From: Methanobacterium_D sp049706655
GTDB lineage: Archaea; Methanobacteriota; Methanobacteria; Methanobacteriales; Methanobacteriaceae
Direction: 5' to 3'
Length of the DNA stretch: 64,000 nt
Assembly: GCA_049706655.1 (NCBI GenBank)
Contig: JBNAKM010000001.1
Location: forward strand, 372,001 to 436,000
Position 1 is the stretch's first letter; every line of letters starts with the position of its first letter. This document shows positions 34,895-43,552 of the stretch, one piece after another. Position numbers and translations under genes: made by a program. The notes below the pieces were generated by a model. That model did no database searches. It was given only the letters and a program-made list of their open reading frames with translations, and was not told the DNA's origin.

Positions 34895-36265
34895 CTAATT
34901 TCTGGCAAGGGATGCAAATATGGCTATAAATCCGAGTATTGCAGAAATTGAAAAAACTATATTGGTACTTTGCACCAGTGCGGGATAATTTTGAGGGTTA
35001 ATTTGAACTGCACCTATGATAATTGAAAACACCACAAGGACTATTCCCATACTAAGTGTTTGGCCCACAATTCGCATTGTACTAACTGTTGCAGATGCAA
35101 CTCCATAATACCTTTTTTTAACCGAATTCATGACTGCATGGGTATTTGGAGTTGAAAAAATTCCAGATCCAATCCCAAGTAAAACTAAACTTAAAATTAT
35201 GAGGTAAATGCTGGTATCTGGGCTTAAAAATGCTAAAAATATAAGTCCTACTGTTGTTATGGTCATTCCAATTGAAGCTAAAATTCTTGACTCATACTTA
35301 TCAGAAAGTCTTCCTGCAATTGGGGATATAAAGGCCATAAATAATGTTTGTACTGCTAAAATAAGTCCCGCTCCACGTGGATCTAATCCCTTAATATATT
35401 GTAAATAAAGACTTAATAAAAATACTACTGCAAATGTCCCTGTAAAGCTTATAAGTGCTGCAAGATTGGAGAAAGCAAATTTTCTATTTTTTAAGAAAAG
35501 CCTCATCTCCAGTACTGGATGTTCCACTCTTAATTCCCACACTACAAATCCTATAAAACCAATAATGCCTAAAACAAGCATTATTTTTCCAACTAAGCCT
35601 GTTATCGCTGAAAATCCAACTAAAACAAGCAAAAGGGAGACAGCGTAAAGTAGAGAGCCAAGTTTATCTAGTTTTTCCCCTCTACATTCTGCCCATTCAC
35701 TTCCTTTAAGTTTTATAATGACAAGTGCTGATACAATGATACCCAAAGGAACTACAAGATAAAATATACTCCTCCAGCCCAGATATTGGGTTAATAGTCC
35801 TCCTAAGACTGGACCCATCACAAGCCCTATAAAAACGGCTGTAACGTTAATTCCTATGGCCTTACCCATTTCTTTCGGCGGAAATACTGATGTTATAATT
35901 GCAAGCCCTGTAACAAATATCATGGAGCTTCCAACGCCCTGCAAAATCCTTGAAAAAATTAGAAATTCTATAAAAGGGGATAATGAAGCAAGAAACGTTG
36001 CAATTGTAAAAATTATAATTCCAAGGATGAAAATCTTTTTCATTCCATATATGTCTGCAATTCGTCCAAATGGAACTGCAAGCATTGCTGAAACTAAAAG
36101 GAATGATGTCGTAACCCAGCTTAAAAGAATTGCATTAGCAGCTAATTCTTTAGCAATTATAGGAAGCGCAACATTTACAGATGAGGCCATAAATGGAGTT
36201 AAAAATGATGCAACAGTTGCTATTAAAAGAACTGTCATTTTACTTATTTCATTATTTTCATCCAT
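34895..36265 (-). CDS. MFS transporter, DHA2-like multidrug exporter
   Basis: About 456 residues with 13-14 membrane helices. Motif A-like loop: FGRIADIYGMKKIFILGIII, motif C-like GPVLGGLLTQYLGW, and a second loop GRLSDKYESRILASIG. This fits drug:H+ antiporters of the 14-helix type. ATG 36265 has GGTG 7 bases upstream; TTG 36277 would add four residues. It lies just upstream of the ArsR gene on the same strand. Confidence 0.9.
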   Translation of the reverse strand: MDENNEISKMTVLLIATVASFLTPFMASSVNVALPIIAKELAANAILLSWVTTSFLLVSAMLAVPFGRIADIYGMKKIFILGIIIFTIATFLASLSPFIEFLIFSRILQGVGSSMIFVTGLAIITSVFPPKEMGKAIGINVTAVFIGLVMGPVLGGLLTQYLGWRSIFYLVVPLGIIVSALVIIKLKGSEWAECRGEKLDKLGSLLYAVSLLLVLVGFSAITGLVGKIMLVLGIIGFIGFVVWELRVEHPVLEMRLFLKNRKFAFSNLAALISFTGTFAVVFLLSLYLQYIKGLDPRGAGLILAVQTLFMAFISPIAGRLSDKYESRILASIGMTITTVGLIFLAFLSPDTSIYLIILSLVLLGIGSGIFSTPNTHAVMNSVKKRYYGVASATVSTMRIVGQTLSMGIVLVVFSIIIGAVQINPQNYPALVQSTNIVFSISAILGFIAIFASLARN

Positions 36266-36417
36266 AATGGGCACCAATTTTATATATTGGATTAATATCC
36301 TTTAATTTAAAATAAATACTGTAGTAAATAAGAATTATATTTTAAAATTAATGAAGATATTCTTCATATAAAATTATATTATGATTGAAGATGTAAATAA
36401 GAGTTTTTAAAAATAAA

Positions 36418-36633
36418 TTATTCCTCAAAGCTAACTCCAATCTCTGGCCCTTGAGGAGTATTAATTAAATTAATTTTAGCTTTATTTGCACTGCTATTTT
36501 TGGATTTAGCTTCAATAATTATGCTTTCAAGGATATCTGCGGCTTTTTCTTCTACCGACATGGCTAAATATTCCTTATTATCTGTTAATATGCTCATTAA
36601 TTTTTGATATTCTTGAATGTTGAGTTTTTCCAT
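36418..36633 (-). CDS. Small protein of unknown function
   Basis: A 71-residue soluble protein: NIQEYQKLMSILTDNKEYLA, SVEEKAADILESIIIEAKSK. A strong GGAGGATATCATC before the ATG supports expression. No family recognised. A long inverted repeat sits about 40 bases upstream. Confidence 0.65.
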   Translation of the reverse strand: MEKLNIQEYQKLMSILTDNKEYLAMSVEEKAADILESIIIEAKSKNSSANKAKINLINTPQGPEIGVSFEE

Positions 36634-37109
36634 GATGATATCCTCCTTTAGTTTTGATTAATATCTAATTAATAGTTTAAAGACCCTAAAAATGTTTAAT
36701 TGTCTTTAAACACAGTTTAAATCTAATTAGGAACAAAAGTCTAAAAAACAAAAAGTTTTCTGGTTACTGTATAACCACGTGTTAGGGTATTATTATATCA
36801 TGGATGTATCATATATAGTTTTTCTTTATTAGTCTAAAAATAACTAAAAACATCTATAAAACGTAAAATACCCTTTTTAAAGCTAAATAAAGTAATCTAA
36901 GAATAATTACGTGCATGAAGAATATTCATGCCTTTTAAATTAATTATAAATTGCATGGGATTTATTTATTAATTCAATAATTATCTAAAATCATCTTAAT
37001 GAATTTATGATTAATGCAATTATCAAAAAATAGAAATTAATATATACAGATAATCTATATTCCAATTTAAGGAAATATAAATCTTGATTAAATACTTCTG
37101 GTGAGATAA
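36634..37109. promoter_or_regulatory. 476-base intergenic region with inverted repeat 36675-36711
   Basis: No gene seen between the divergent small gene (36418-36633) and the zinc-ribbon gene. GTTTAAAGAC (36675-36684) and GTCTTTAAAC (36702-36711) form a perfect 10-bp-arm inverted repeat with a 17-base spacer, near the promoter of the small gene. GGTTA/TAACC arms occur near 36773. The rest is AT-rich with no clear structure. Confidence 0.4.
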
Positions 37110-38216
37110 TTGACAGTTTGCCCTAAATGTGGAACAGATAACGATGAAAATTATAATTTCTGCGAGTCTTGTGGAGAAAAATTGAAATTACCCTACAAAT
37201 TTTGCCCACACTGTGGAGATAAAAATTCAGAAAACGCGAAATTTTGTATAAACTGTGGAATGAGTTTAGAAAAGAGTGAATCTAAAGATGAGCCATTAAA
37301 AGGTTTAAATGGGGAAAATAATAAATCCCATAATAAAACGATTTCTCTTGGATTAACTCCTGCTGAAACGCTTGTAATAATGAATCATAAATTATACCAC
37401 GGCATGGGAACCTCACCTAAGGAATTACTAAAAACTACTTTTATAGACCTTATTTTTAAGAACGTGTTTAAAATTGATGTCCGGGAAAAAGAAAAGAAGG
37501 GAATATTCGGCACTAAAATAGTTAAGAAAACTTATCTTCTTGAGGGAAAAAATTTCAACATGCCCCTTAAACCCCATGAAGAGGTATTCAGGGATTATTT
37601 GCCGGATAAAGCAGACAGCAAACGGCTTAAAAAACTCCAGATGAGCGTTTTCAAGGCATTCAAGCAGAACTATGCTGAAAAGAAATTATTAGGACCTCTT
37701 GTGTCTGAGGGTTATTTTGACGTAAAAAAGAAGTTTTTAGGGAAAAAATATTCACTAACTGACAAAGGAGAAGAAGCAAGGGATTTAATTTTACAATTGA
37801 AAGCTGAAGGACAAGATCTGGATAATTGGATAGATAGTGATCCAGAAAAAGCCAGAGCTTACATCATGATGGGAGGATCAAACATCTTCTTAACTGATGA
37901 TTATTATTTCGACTGGTTTAAAAATAATTCTAAAAAAATAGCGGCTTTATTTACAGGAGCAGCAGTTATAGGCACTGCTTACGCGTTTAATAGGGTTCGA
38001 TGGTACAGCGCATTTAGACATCATGGGGGCATAGACTTCGACGATTTCGATGACTTTAACAGCTTCGATGATGGTGATTTTGGGGATATATTTACAGATT
38101 TCGACTTTGTTGATGCCTTTGATTCCATGGATTCATTTGATTTTGATTCAGGGTTTGATGGAGGATTTGACGGTGGTGGATTTGATGGCGGAGATGGTGG
38201 AGGGGGCGGAGATTAG
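37110..38216 (+). CDS. Double zinc-ribbon protein with Asp/Phe/Gly-rich tail
   Basis: A 368-residue protein. Two zinc ribbons open it (CPKCGTDNDENYNFCESCG and FCPHCGDKNSENAKFCINCG). A middle domain follows (AETLVIMNHKLYHGMGTSPK, with helical segments resembling cytoplasmic parts of DUF2207-type proteins), then one short hydrophobic segment (IAALFTGAAVIGTAYAF). The last 60 residues are D/F/G repeats ending GGDGGGGGD. Start is TTG, 5 bases after GGTGA. Function unknown; the tail may be surface exposed or a disordered interaction region. Confidence 0.75.
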   Translation: MTVCPKCGTDNDENYNFCESCGEKLKLPYKFCPHCGDKNSENAKFCINCGMSLEKSESKDEPLKGLNGENNKSHNKTISLGLTPAETLVIMNHKLYHGMGTSPKELLKTTFIDLIFKNVFKIDVREKEKKGIFGTKIVKKTYLLEGKNFNMPLKPHEEVFRDYLPDKADSKRLKKLQMSVFKAFKQNYAEKKLLGPLVSEGYFDVKKKFLGKKYSLTDKGEEARDLILQLKAEGQDLDNWIDSDPEKARAYIMMGGSNIFLTDDYYFDWFKNNSKKIAALFTGAAVIGTAYAFNRVRWYSAFRHHGGIDFDDFDDFNSFDDGDFGDIFTDFDFVDAFDSMDSFDFDSGFDGGFDGGGFDGGDGGGGGD

Positions 38217-38243
38217 AATTTAACCTCAAAAATTTTCTTATTT

Positions 38244-38858
38244 TTATTTTATTAATGAATGAATTCCATTATAGAGAAAATAAAGCGCAAATATTACAAG
38301 AACTACTCCAAGAACGCGCATAATATAAATATAGGGCTTACCTGTTATGAAATCGCGTGATTTTCCTGTTGCATAAGCCAGAGCTATTTTTGAACCTACT
38401 AAAAGCGCATAAAAACCAATCAGGAATAAAAATGGAGATAAAACACTTTCTGTGTAAGAACTAATTAATATAGGCCCGCCGATGGTTATCCAGAATAAAT
38501 AAGGGGCAGGATTTAAGAAATTAACAGCCGCGCCCTTTTGCAGTGATTTCGGCTCTTCAATTTTAACATCTTCACATAAACCTTTTGTTTTAAAGCTTTC
38601 ATAGGCCATATATCCTAGATAAATGCCCCCAATAATTGAAATAATGCCTAAAATACTCGTGTAAGTTGAGATTAATGATAGAAATAATACAGTTATTAAT
38701 ATGATTAGTATATCTGTGATTATGGGTGCTAAGGCGACTTTTATTCCTTCTTTGTAGCCGTGTTTTAGTGTTTGTGAGATTACAAGGATGAGAAGAGGGC
38801 CTGGTGAGAAGCCGGCGTAGAGGCCGAGTGTTATTCCTGCGATTAATACTTCGATCAT
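38244..38858 (-). CDS. LysE-family amino acid exporter
   Basis: A 204-residue protein with six membrane helices. The N-terminus LGLYAGFSPGPLLILVISQT is the LysE motif, followed by GGIYLGYMAYESFK and the second-half AAVNFLNPAPYLFWITIGGP. The family exports amino acids or related molecules; the substrate is unknown. GAGATAAT lies right before the ATG. Divergent from the AbiV-like gene, sharing a 90-base promoter region. Confidence 0.9.
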   Translation of the reverse strand: MIEVLIAGITLGLYAGFSPGPLLILVISQTLKHGYKEGIKVALAPIITDILIILITVLFLSLISTYTSILGIISIIGGIYLGYMAYESFKTKGLCEDVKIEEPKSLQKGAAVNFLNPAPYLFWITIGGPILISSYTESVLSPFLFLIGFYALLVGSKIALAYATGKSRDFITGKPYIYIMRVLGVVLVIFALYFLYNGIHSLIK

Positions 38859-38948
38859 ATTATCTCTTATTTAGGTTAATATAAATAAATTAATAGAATT
38901 ATTATAATTGAAAAATAATTGAATTCTCAATTAACTTTTGGTGAGATA

Positions 38949-39539
38949 ATGAAAGAATTATCAATAAATGAAATTGAAGAAATTCGTATCAAAATTTTGG
39001 ATAATGCTCGTGAGCTTTTAGAAGAAGCAGAATTGCTATTAGCGAACAAGAGATATGCTAGAGCATATAAATTATCACATTTGGCCTGTGAAGAAATGGC
39101 TAAAATTCCAATTATTGTTAATGCAGGTATTGAAAAATTAAGAGGGTTAGAAGTAAACTGGAAACAGGTTGATCAGAAAATGCGTAATCATAAAGTAAAA
39201 ATTAAAAGTTTTTTATTTATTGATTTTTTATTTGATTTTGATACTGAGAATGACAAGGATATTAAACGTCTTTTTGATGACTTGGATATGGTTGGAGAAT
39301 ACAATAATCTAAAGAATTATAGTCTTTATACTGGTAGGGTTCATGAAAACTTTTATAAGCCATCAGAGCTATTCAATGAGGTATTTGTGGTGGCATCACT
39401 AAAATTAGCAAAAAATAGGCTTATTTTCTTCGAGGATTCTGAAAAATTGTTACAAGGCAAATTAAAAGAATTTTTAAAGTCTCCTAATTTTGAAGAAGAA
39501 GCTAAAAAATATTTTGATGGGTTTTATAAAAAGAAATAA
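38949..39539 (+). CDS. AbiV-like HEPN-domain protein (candidate abortive infection)
   Basis: A 196-residue all-helical protein. The N-terminal region ILDNARELLEEAELLLANKR then YARAYKLSHLACEEMAKIPI matches the AbiV/HEPN signature (NAxxLxxEAxLL, RAxxLxxxAxEE). RAYKLSH fits an R-x5-H arrangement like the HEPN ribonuclease motif. AbiV of Lactococcus gives phage resistance by blocking translation; here the role is inferred. ATG 38949 follows GGTGAGATA. No toxin-antitoxin partner or phage gene is adjacent. Confidence 0.8.
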   Translation: MKELSINEIEEIRIKILDNARELLEEAELLLANKRYARAYKLSHLACEEMAKIPIIVNAGIEKLRGLEVNWKQVDQKMRNHKVKIKSFLFIDFLFDFDTENDKDIKRLFDDLDMVGEYNNLKNYSLYTGRVHENFYKPSELFNEVFVVASLKLAKNRLIFFEDSEKLLQGKLKEFLKSPNFEEEAKKYFDGFYKKK

Positions 39540-39552
39540 TTAATAATCCTTT

Positions 39553-40425
39553 TCAATAAGGATTCGGTCCAGTAACAGTCCGAGTACCCTCCCGCTGCGT
39601 CCACTCTGTAATTGAACCCTCATATAATTTCACATTTTCATAACCTAAAAACCATTTAAATGTCAAAAATAAGTTAGTTGCTTCCCTACCTGTTCCACAG
39701 TAACAAATAATTGTTTTATCTTCATTTGCACCTCTCTCTTCTGCCATTTTCCTTATTTCTTCCTCGCTCTTCATTAACTGCAAATTATCCTCATGCATCA
39801 GCGTAGCTGCCTGTAAACTTTTTGCTCCCGGAATATGTCCCGGCTTATTCCAGAGACTCTTACCTTCATAATACTTCGGCGGTCTTGCATCAAGCACTAC
39901 AACGTCATCATTGTCTTTAACGGCTTTAAACTCTTCATAAGTCACGTAATAATCTTCACGAAGCAAAGCATTAAATTTAGATTCTTTTATTCTCGGAAAA
40001 ACTTTTGTAAGTTCTCTTCCTTCTTCTTTCCACTTGTCTATGCCTCCATCTAAAAGATAGATGTCATTATGCCCGAACCTCGCCAGTGAATATGCAGTCA
40101 TTGTCTGGCCCCATCCGTCTCCTTTTTTGCTGTAAGCTCCTTTTCCAGTATATACAACTGTGGGCATATCTCTTTGAATCCCTGCCTTACTAAATATAGC
40201 TTCAATTGCATCTAATGGAACGTACATTGCAGGCACGTTTTCAATCATTTGCCTGAGAAATCCTTCATTAAAATTATAAGCTCCAGGGACGTGTTCTTTA
40301 ATATAATCGTGCACATCTGGCTGCACGTCAAGTATCATCATTTCTTTCTCCAAATTGTCTTCTAACCACTCTGTTGAAGCCCATTTTACTTTTCCATCAC
40401 CCTTTGCATGAACACCATCAATCAT
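39553..40425 (-). CDS. Tandem-rhodanese sulfurtransferase
   Basis: A 290-residue protein with two rhodanese domains. The first (residues about 15-135) has VVYTGKGAYSKKG at the active loop and no Cys, so it is inactive. The second has the catalytic loop IICYCGTGREATN with Cys. This is the thiosulfate or 3-mercaptopyruvate sulfurtransferase type; donor unknown. AGGGTTT precedes the ATG. Confidence 0.9.
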   Translation of the reverse strand: MIDGVHAKGDGKVKWASTEWLEDNLEKEMMILDVQPDVHDYIKEHVPGAYNFNEGFLRQMIENVPAMYVPLDAIEAIFSKAGIQRDMPTVVYTGKGAYSKKGDGWGQTMTAYSLARFGHNDIYLLDGGIDKWKEEGRELTKVFPRIKESKFNALLREDYYVTYEEFKAVKDNDDVVVLDARPPKYYEGKSLWNKPGHIPGAKSLQAATLMHEDNLQLMKSEEEIRKMAEERGANEDKTIICYCGTGREATNLFLTFKWFLGYENVKLYEGSITEWTQREGTRTVTGPNPY

Positions 40426-40544
40426 AATAAACCCTATTAGTATTATGTTTTTTTATGATAATTAGTATTCTGCATTAGGCCAACTTTATAAGTAATTAGA
40501 ATATTATATTAGTTTTAAGGAAAACTACTAAAAGGTTCTAAAAC

Positions 40545-41348
40545 ATGACTGAAATATCAAATGACCTCATTGAATCCCTTAAAATTATGGGGCTGGTGGA
40601 ATATGAGGCAAAGGTTTACTCTGCATTGGTTTTATTTGAACGTGCAGAGGTTAAAAAGATATATGAGTACCTTGGAGTTCCCAAACCAAGTGTATATCAA
40701 AGTCTAAAAGGTTTAATGGATAAAGGAATAGTCATGAGAGTTAGTTCTAAACCAGCAATTTACAGGGCTGTTCCTCCAAAAATTGCACTTAGAAACCTTA
40801 TAGAGGTCCATAAAAATGCAGAAAAGAATGCGATCGCAGAATTAAAGCGGCTTGAGGCAAGTAGCATGGAAACTGAAGCTGCTGAAATTATATGGACTCT
40901 TTTTGGGGAAAATAACGTTGAGCACAGCATGGAAGAGCTGATTGCTAAGGCAAAAATATCAATTAAGCTTATTCTACCTTTAGAATATATGAGTTTCCTT
41001 TCCTTTGTAAACAATAAAGATTTAGTAATTGAGTTATTGATGTTTGGAAAAGATAAGGGTATTGGCGACCGTTACGGATTAACCAACTTAAAAGTGCATG
41101 ATGGACGTGAAATAGACTTTTCAGACTTTGGAAAATTATCTAAATATTTGGTTAATCTTCCATTACCTCAAGAGCAATATTCTAAATTTATTTTAGTTCT
41201 TATTGATGATGATGAATTCATGTATGTACCTCCATATCCGGGTAAAACAAAATCTGGTCTTACTTCTAGAAATCCTTATTTAATTGGATTTGTAAACACT
41301 TTATTTGGTGCTGTATGGGACTACACCCCGAAAGTAGAATTAGAATAA
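40545..41348 (+). CDS. TrmB-family transcriptional regulator
   Basis: A 267-residue protein. The N-terminal winged helix has LKIMGLVEYEAKVYSALVLF, YEYLGVPKPSVYQSLKGLM and a wing with SSKPAIYRAVPPK. A coiled coil (EVHKNAEKNAIAELKRLE) leads to the C-terminal effector domain (AEIIWTLFGENNVEHSMEEL). TrmB proteins control sugar or metal genes by ligand binding. It is the nearest regulator to the operator pair at 41428-41519. Confidence 0.88.
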   Translation: MTEISNDLIESLKIMGLVEYEAKVYSALVLFERAEVKKIYEYLGVPKPSVYQSLKGLMDKGIVMRVSSKPAIYRAVPPKIALRNLIEVHKNAEKNAIAELKRLEASSMETEAAEIIWTLFGENNVEHSMEELIAKAKISIKLILPLEYMSFLSFVNNKDLVIELLMFGKDKGIGDRYGLTNLKVHDGREIDFSDFGKLSKYLVNLPLPQEQYSKFILVLIDDDEFMYVPPYPGKTKSGLTSRNPYLIGFVNTLFGAVWDYTPKVELE

Positions 41349-41427
41349 CCTATTTTTTTATTTAAATTTATTTGACCCGATTGTTTATTCATTTAAAAGT
41401 TTATTGGAGTAGTTTAATTTTTAGATG

Positions 41428-41451
41428 CAGTAGTTTTTAAAGTAACTACTG
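41428..41451. promoter_or_regulatory. Operator site 1 upstream of the TATA box of the YhgE/Pip gene
   Basis: CAGTAGTT, eight bases, AACTACTG: a perfect 8-bp-arm inverted repeat, ending 9 bases before the TATA box TTTATATACC (41461-41470). A half-site AGTAGTTT also lies at 41409. Its core matches site 2, with identical arm separation. Confidence 0.65.
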
Positions 41452-41460
41452 GTAGTTAAA

Positions 41461-41470
41461 TTTATATACC
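41461..41470 (+). promoter_or_regulatory. TATA box of the YhgE/Pip gene
   Basis: TTTATATACC, about 100 bases upstream of the ATG at 41569. Transcription is expected to start near 41490-41495, just before operator site 2. Confidence 0.6.
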
Positions 41471-41496
41471 TAGAGCATACTATATATTTTCTTATT

Positions 41497-41520
41497 CAGT
41501 AGTCATGCACATAACTACTA
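41497..41520. promoter_or_regulatory. Operator site 2 at the transcription start of the YhgE/Pip gene
   Basis: AGTAGT (41498-41503) and ACTACT (41514-41519) with a ten-base spacer give the same 22-base footprint as site 1. The two centres are 69 bases apart and flank the TATA box, so looping or double occupancy by one repressor is plausible (inference). Confidence 0.6.
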
Positions 41521-41568
41521 TATTCATTATTATAAAATCATAATTTAAAAGCTATAAGGAATGATTAA

Positions 41569-43476
41569 ATGATAAAAGGCGCAAGGGAAATATTCAAAAA
41601 TGATATTAAAGCAATAGTAAGTAATCCCGCAGTTTTAGTCGTTTTAGCAGTAATTATTTTGATACCATCACTTTATGCATTACTCAATATTCAGGCAACA
41701 TGGGATCCATATGCCCAAACTGACAACATTAAAGTAGCAGTGGTTAACGACGATTTAGGCTACACTTCTAATGGTACTAATTACAATGTGGGAAATACTT
41801 TAGTGGACGAACTTAAAAACAATACTAACTTTAACTGGCAGTTTGTTGACAGGGATACAGCTTTAAATGGAGTTAAATATGGCGATTATTATGCAGCTTT
41901 AGTAATACCCGGTAATTTTAGTGAACAGTTGTTATCTATTGAAACAAATACTCCTCACCAAGCTAAAATGGATTATATTGTTAATGATAAACTTAATCCC
42001 GTTGCACCAAGGCTTACTAACGCTGGAGCTGATGCAGTACAATCAAAAATCAATAATGAAGTAGTTAAGACCATTGATGGAATTATTTTTGGTAAACTCA
42101 GTAATGTAGGACAATTAGCTAAAGAAAATAAGGCGGATTTACTTAAAACAAAATCCTTCATAAATGAATTAAATAGTAATTTAGGAAATATTGATGCCAA
42201 TATTGCCCAGGCAAATTCAGATATGGCTACTGTAAATCAAGTATGGTCAAAAATCGTTACAGAGCTTCCAGAGGCTCAAAAACAGTCCAACACTATTAGA
42301 AAAGAATATGATTCATTATATGCTCAAATTTCAACTAATCCCCAACAGGCACTGGCTACAGTTCAAAGCATGGAATCAAACGTCAATAACATGCTCACAT
42401 ATTTGAAAACTACGGAGGCTGCTTTAACAGCCCTATACAATGCAACAGGGGATGAAAACTTAAAACCCCTTATTGCCCAAGTAGAAGACAATATAGCAAA
42501 AACAACTAAAGTGCTTGGAGCTCTAAAAGAAGCTGAAGCAGCTATAAAAGATGGTAATAATCCACAAGGTAAATTGGCGAAAGTCAAAAGCTCAATTGAC
42601 GAAATGGATAATGGCATTAATCTACTAGCAAGTAAAAAGGATGAAATTAGTCAGAAAATTAACGGAGCATCCTCAAAATTAACTCTGGTCAATGAAAAAT
42701 GGCCAACAATTAGGAGTGCAATTCAAACAGCAGCATTAAAACTAAATTCAATTAATGGGGGAGATATTAACAGTTTAGTTGCATTTTCTAATATGGATCA
42801 AAATGGTGTAAAAAATTACTTTGAAAGCCCTGTAACGTTGGATAAACAGCATGAATATGCAGTAAATACTTATGGTTCTGCTCTTGCTCCATTTTACATA
42901 CCTATATCTCTGTGGATAGGATGTATTATAGCAATTGCAATGATTACTATGAGAATAAAGAAAAGTAACAAGACTTACACTGCTGAAAGTGTTTATATTG
43001 GTAGAATGGGGTTATTTTTAATAATAGCTATTATACAGTCATTATTGGTTGTTATAGGGTCATTATACTTGAATGTTGAAATGTCTTCTGCATTTTTATT
43101 TGCAGTAACAACGCTTTATATCGGTATATGTGCTATGATAATTGTTTATTCACTGACATCTGCCTTTGGAAATGCCGGAAAAGCTATTGCAATTGTAATA
43201 CTTGTTCTGCAAATTACAGCAACTGGGGGAATTTTCCCTGTAGAGATTCTGCCGCCATTTTTCCAGTCAATTCATCCATATCTACCACTTACATATGCCG
43301 TTGGAGCGCTTCGTGAAGTAATTGGGGGAGTTATATGGGGTACATACTGGTATAATATTGAATTATTAACAGTTTTTCCAATCTCAGCATTCACTTTGAC
43401 TTTATTAATTAAAGAAAAGATAGATAAACGTGCTATGTGGATGGAAGAAAAATTAAAAGACAGCGGTTTATTTTAA
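41569..43476 (+). CDS. YhgE/Pip-type membrane protein (ABC-2-like permease)
   Basis: A 635-residue protein. One N-terminal helix (AVLVVLAVIILIPSLYALLN) and the Pip motif WDPYAQTDNIKVAVVNDD start it. A long helical extracytoplasmic region follows (residues about 70-410). The C-terminus has five to six helices including IPISLWIGCIIAIAMITMRI and a motif LPLTYAVGALREVIGGVIWG, as in ABC-2 permeases. Relatives include phage infection protein of Lactococcus and Bacillus YhgE. No ATPase is adjacent. Confidence 0.9.
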   Translation: MIKGAREIFKNDIKAIVSNPAVLVVLAVIILIPSLYALLNIQATWDPYAQTDNIKVAVVNDDLGYTSNGTNYNVGNTLVDELKNNTNFNWQFVDRDTALNGVKYGDYYAALVIPGNFSEQLLSIETNTPHQAKMDYIVNDKLNPVAPRLTNAGADAVQSKINNEVVKTIDGIIFGKLSNVGQLAKENKADLLKTKSFINELNSNLGNIDANIAQANSDMATVNQVWSKIVTELPEAQKQSNTIRKEYDSLYAQISTNPQQALATVQSMESNVNNMLTYLKTTEAALTALYNATGDENLKPLIAQVEDNIAKTTKVLGALKEAEAAIKDGNNPQGKLAKVKSSIDEMDNGINLLASKKDEISQKINGASSKLTLVNEKWPTIRSAIQTAALKLNSINGGDINSLVAFSNMDQNGVKNYFESPVTLDKQHEYAVNTYGSALAPFYIPISLWIGCIIAIAMITMRIKKSNKTYTAESVYIGRMGLFLIIAIIQSLLVVIGSLYLNVEMSSAFLFAVTTLYIGICAMIIVYSLTSAFGNAGKAIAIVILVLQITATGGIFPVEILPPFFQSIHPYLPLTYAVGALREVIGGVIWGTYWYNIELLTVFPISAFTLTLLIKEKIDKRAMWMEEKLKDSGLF

Positions 43477-43552
43477 ACTCAAAGAGATAAGATAAATTCT
43501 ATTTTATTTCTTTTTGGATAAATTTAAATTTAATTAAAAGCAAGCCTTAATC

